DNA from: Myxococcales bacterium
GTDB taxonomy: Bacteria > Myxococcota_A > Polyangia > Polyangiales > Polyangiaceae
DNA: 9,380 nucleotides
Assembly: GCA_013298325.1 (NCBI GenBank)
Contig: JAAFHJ010000149.1
Coordinates: forward strand, 1 to 9,380
Reading direction: 5' to 3'
Of the stretch, positions 8,001 through 9,380 are shown in pieces (the first letter of the stretch is position 1; each line of letters opens with the position of its first letter). The notes under the pieces are model-generated. The model did not search any database and was not told the origin of the DNA. It saw nothing but the letters and a program-made list of their open reading frames with translations. Made by a program: the position numbers and the translations under genes.

Positions 8001-9368
8001 TACGGCAACGAGGAGCGTCTCTCGCGTCTTGAGAAGGGCGACCCGAAGACGAAAGCGGCTCCGGAACCGAAGAAATACACGGAGCGTCTTGGCTACCTGA
8101 AGGACGCCTACAACGCTCTTGGAACGACCTACTACTCCTTCTTCAACTACCAGCGTGCCGCGGAAACCTACGAGAAGGTCGCCAACAATCCACGTTTCGA
8201 CCTCGCCATGCGCAAGACGACGGCGCGCAACGCGATGATCCTCTTCGCGAACATGGGGCAGCGCGACAAGATGCTCGCGACCTACAAGGTCGTGATCCAG
8301 CTCCAGCCGACCGCCGACGAAAAGGCAAACGCGGACTATCTCGTCGCGTCCTACGACTACAAACAGTGGGACTCGAAGGGCGGCGACACGGGCCAGAACC
8401 GCAGCGCGCGTCTTGCGGCGGAATCGTCTCTGACCGCATTCTACAACTCGGCAAAGGCAAATCCGGCCGCTGCGAAGTACGCGCTTGAGTCGGCGTACTT
8501 CGTCGCAAAGATGAAGAAGACGGTCGGCGACGCCGCCTACCGAACTTGGTTCAAAACGACGATCGCCGCGTGGGAGAGCTTCAAAGCTCGCGCCCCGCAG
8601 GTGAACGGAAAGAGCGAAGCACTCGCGGCCCCTTACGTGGACTACGCTGCAGAGGCCGATTTTACCCTCGTCGACGAGCAAGTGCATGCGTCGTACGAGA
8701 CGGATGGCAAGCACGTCTACGCGACGACCGTCGAAGACATGTTCGGCAAGTTCGACGACAAGACGAAGAAATACACTTCAGAAGGTCGCTACACGAAGAA
8801 CGCGAAAGAGGCGGATAAGTGGGACCGCGAACTCGAACGCGTGGTCAAAACGTATCCGTCGCAGGAATGGGTCCCCGCCGCACTTGCGCGTCAGGGAAGC
8901 ATTTGGGATACGCTTCGCACCGGCCTCTACAATGCGACGAAGGTCAAGTTGTTCACGCCGCAGGTTGAGTCGATCCTCACCAAAATGGAAAACAGCGGTC
9001 GCCCTGATCTCGAAGACAAAGCTGGCGCTATCCGTGACGCTGTTCGCGACGGATACCGTGGACGGCGTGACCGCGAGATCGAAGCGGCCGATACCGTGAT
9101 GGTACGTCACTATGCGTCGGCCTTTGCATTCGCGAAGAAGGCCAACGTCCGGAATACGCAGGTCGAAAAGGCGGTCCGCCGCCTCGCGTACTTCACCGAT
9201 ATCATTGGCGACGCGAAGCTGAAGGTGTACGTCGAAGGCACCATCGATCCGACCGATCCGACGAAGAAGCTCGAGTATCGCGACGGCCTCTATCTCCAGA
9301 GTCGTCCGGGACAGAGCGCGCTTCCTGCGAACAACGGCAATGCAACGTCGCTCCCGGTGGCTCCATGA
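5058..9368 (+). CDS. Very large exported TPR-like scaffold protein, 1436 aa
   Basis: The signal peptide is about residues 1-26 (MRTFKSRG start, Leu/Ala core, VSA before the likely cut). An Ala/Pro/Ser linker follows to about 110, then a charged helical region (about 115-195, LRTEVESYEKSAKEYRDSM) likely to form a coiled coil. The rest is mainly TPR-like helix pairs: about 198-236, 401-430 (YKYAWTLFKQQRYASATKEF), 511-565 (YRTINQFSNAIEVYETILAK), 816-843, 951-984 (AYAYKQVGDFAKAIELYNKF), 1013-1048 and 1063-1085, with long non-repeat inserts. Four cysteines (270, 333, 847, 885) could form two periplasmic disulfides. No enzyme motif, lipobox or internal membrane helix is seen. It is likely a protein-binding scaffold in the periplasm or at the outer membrane. 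The start has only a weak ribosome site (GGGAA) and lies 71 bases after the previous gene, beyond a hairpin. The overall style recalls large TPR proteins of the gliding machinery such as GltD/AgmU; this is unproven. Confidence 0.9.
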   Translation: MRTFKSRGLVALGALLSLGTAVGVSAQPAASPAQPTTAAGSAAPSVASGKPTTPSSASAAPAASAAAPVPVAPKATEPAGTDPLAGSTDPYVPLASAQVHQASVAPPAPAGAAQSLDALRTEVESYEKSAKEYRDSMTSVIRLHYETKKKEVLAGLDEDIAIEVAERNKARNTAIERLEAFVAAYSGSRAHPEATPDAMFRLAALYEERGRGEEGDLPEALKPAIKLYKRIVTEYPKYKELAAVYYFLGHAYNDAGRVDESQNVWRSLVCNNKYPYDPAKEDPKKPGHDVVLPMPQDNDENYWTSWRQRYSDAKFLKPGGQDVTFSDPFPKECTPLAQPSLLPGQEPKYVPEIWWQIGNWEFDQLDFASGYVRDEAASVYGFNRAASAYQHAMQFKKPPIYGVALYKYAWTLFKQQRYASATKEFVKLLNYTDQQQALTGDPGADFRTEAYTYIAGSLANVDFEGPGADDPYIQRPDIIETEPRAEVAEKKLHVGVDRVKDPAIIPQDKSWTIDIYKALANEYRTINQFSNAIEVYETILAKYPMHPSAPEVQAAISETYDQMNFTRKPGTPEFEATAAKALEARTKLSNYIGNTPWVDANKENPGAIRTAERLVKGGLRQAAATHTNQGRSAFQTASDTADPVRQLEFLQRASQEYKLAAVGWRGYLLQDENAPDAYESRYWLADSLRWYARIQVFLHKAKPAQFAEPTKEDLANARSAAVVVRDSNEDDKYLGNGAFFVVDVSDIDRDLAYARFETSGGSEGIEGRKEVKFTSEGDDRKVVKDPIPPVVVQSMQARDEYVVRVPAKLDDEKRALSYVFYAGETNFLYGQFEEARKRFEPMYRAECGKSDYGYRAWEKLITMSNLEHDVERSRQLAEAEKNHPCAISEADKAKEGLIVNPTLQEASYVKARAKFKEAQDAPPGPKKNQLWLEAAALYEAALSAAPGRDEAPEAAMNAAYAYKQVGDFAKAIELYNKFINEYGNEERLSRLEKGDPKTKAAPEPKKYTERLGYLKDAYNALGTTYYSFFNYQRAAETYEKVANNPRFDLAMRKTTARNAMILFANMGQRDKMLATYKVVIQLQPTADEKANADYLVASYDYKQWDSKGGDTGQNRSARLAAESSLTAFYNSAKANPAAAKYALESAYFVAKMKKTVGDAAYRTWFKTTIAAWESFKARAPQVNGKSEALAAPYVDYAAEADFTLVDEQVHASYETDGKHVYATTVEDMFGKFDDKTKKYTSEGRYTKNAKEADKWDRELERVVKTYPSQEWVPAALARQGSIWDTLRTGLYNATKVKLFTPQVESILTKMENSGRPDLEDKAGAIRDAVRDGYRGRRDREIEAADTVMVRHYASAFAFAKKANVRNTQVEKAVRRLAYFTDIIGDAKLKVYVEGTIDPTDPTKKLEYRDGLYLQSRPGQSALPANNGNATSLPVAP

Positions 9369-9380
9369 AAACCTACTTGC
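9365..9380 (+). CDS. Start of next operon gene (partial, product unknown)
   Basis: An ATG at 9365 overlaps the TGA of the 1436-aa gene (ATGA, 9365-9368). It reads Met-Lys-Thr-Tyr-Leu before the window ends. A GGTGG at 9356-9360 is a possible weak ribosome site. The overlap is the same style as at 2641 and suggests a translationally coupled fourth gene. A lysine followed by hydrophobic residues would suit a signal peptide, but five residues are too few to say. Confidence 0.55.

Noticed and set aside
7845..8714. 289-codon minus-strand open frame
   Set aside because: Antisense shadow of the 1436-aa gene with no recognisable domain.

Overview
The window is GC-rich DNA and looks like a chromosome piece from a myxobacterium-like member of Myxococcota (former Deltaproteobacteria). 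This rests on style, since there is no rRNA or marker gene. The signs are an ECF sigma factor with a zinc-finger anti-sigma partner, and large exported TPR proteins that begin with a Sec signal followed by long Ala/Pro/Ser linkers. The taxonomic call is an inference.

Left block, minus strand (1-1290): an ECF RNA polymerase sigma factor (691-1290) is followed 31 bases later by its probable partner, a membrane-spanning zf-HC2 anti-sigma factor (start at 659, running off the left edge). The anti-sigma gene is open to position 1, with a zinc motif at its N-terminus, one membrane helix and an Ala/Pro-rich outer part. Together they make a standard envelope-signal switch.

Middle (1291-1843): a 553-base divergent gap with no gene I can defend. 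It holds a 13-bp palindrome, a small perfect hairpin flanked by two TTGCAT repeats, a weak extended -10 promoter candidate for the right-hand operon, and an open stretch with coding-like third positions whose status is unresolved.

Right block, plus strand (1844-9380): three genes for exported proteins and the first codons of a fourth. These are a 266-aa protein with a short coiled coil and a beta-rich domain (1844-2644), a 781-aa TPR-plus-coiled-coil protein (2641-4986, GTG start overlapping the previous stop), a 1436-aa TPR-like scaffold protein (5058-9368), and a gene starting at 9365 inside the previous stop codon. Two 4-base stop/start overlaps argue for one operon. A strong GC hairpin sits in the only real gap, before the largest gene.

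None of the three exported proteins shows a catalytic motif. All look like periplasmic or envelope scaffold parts. A small beta protein beside two large TPR proteins recalls the Glt/Agl gliding and envelope machinery of myxobacteria (GltD/AgmU, GltE/AglT, GltF), but this is a hypothesis from architecture and neighbourhood and has not been tested by homology. The adjacent sigma/anti-sigma pair may control this envelope operon.
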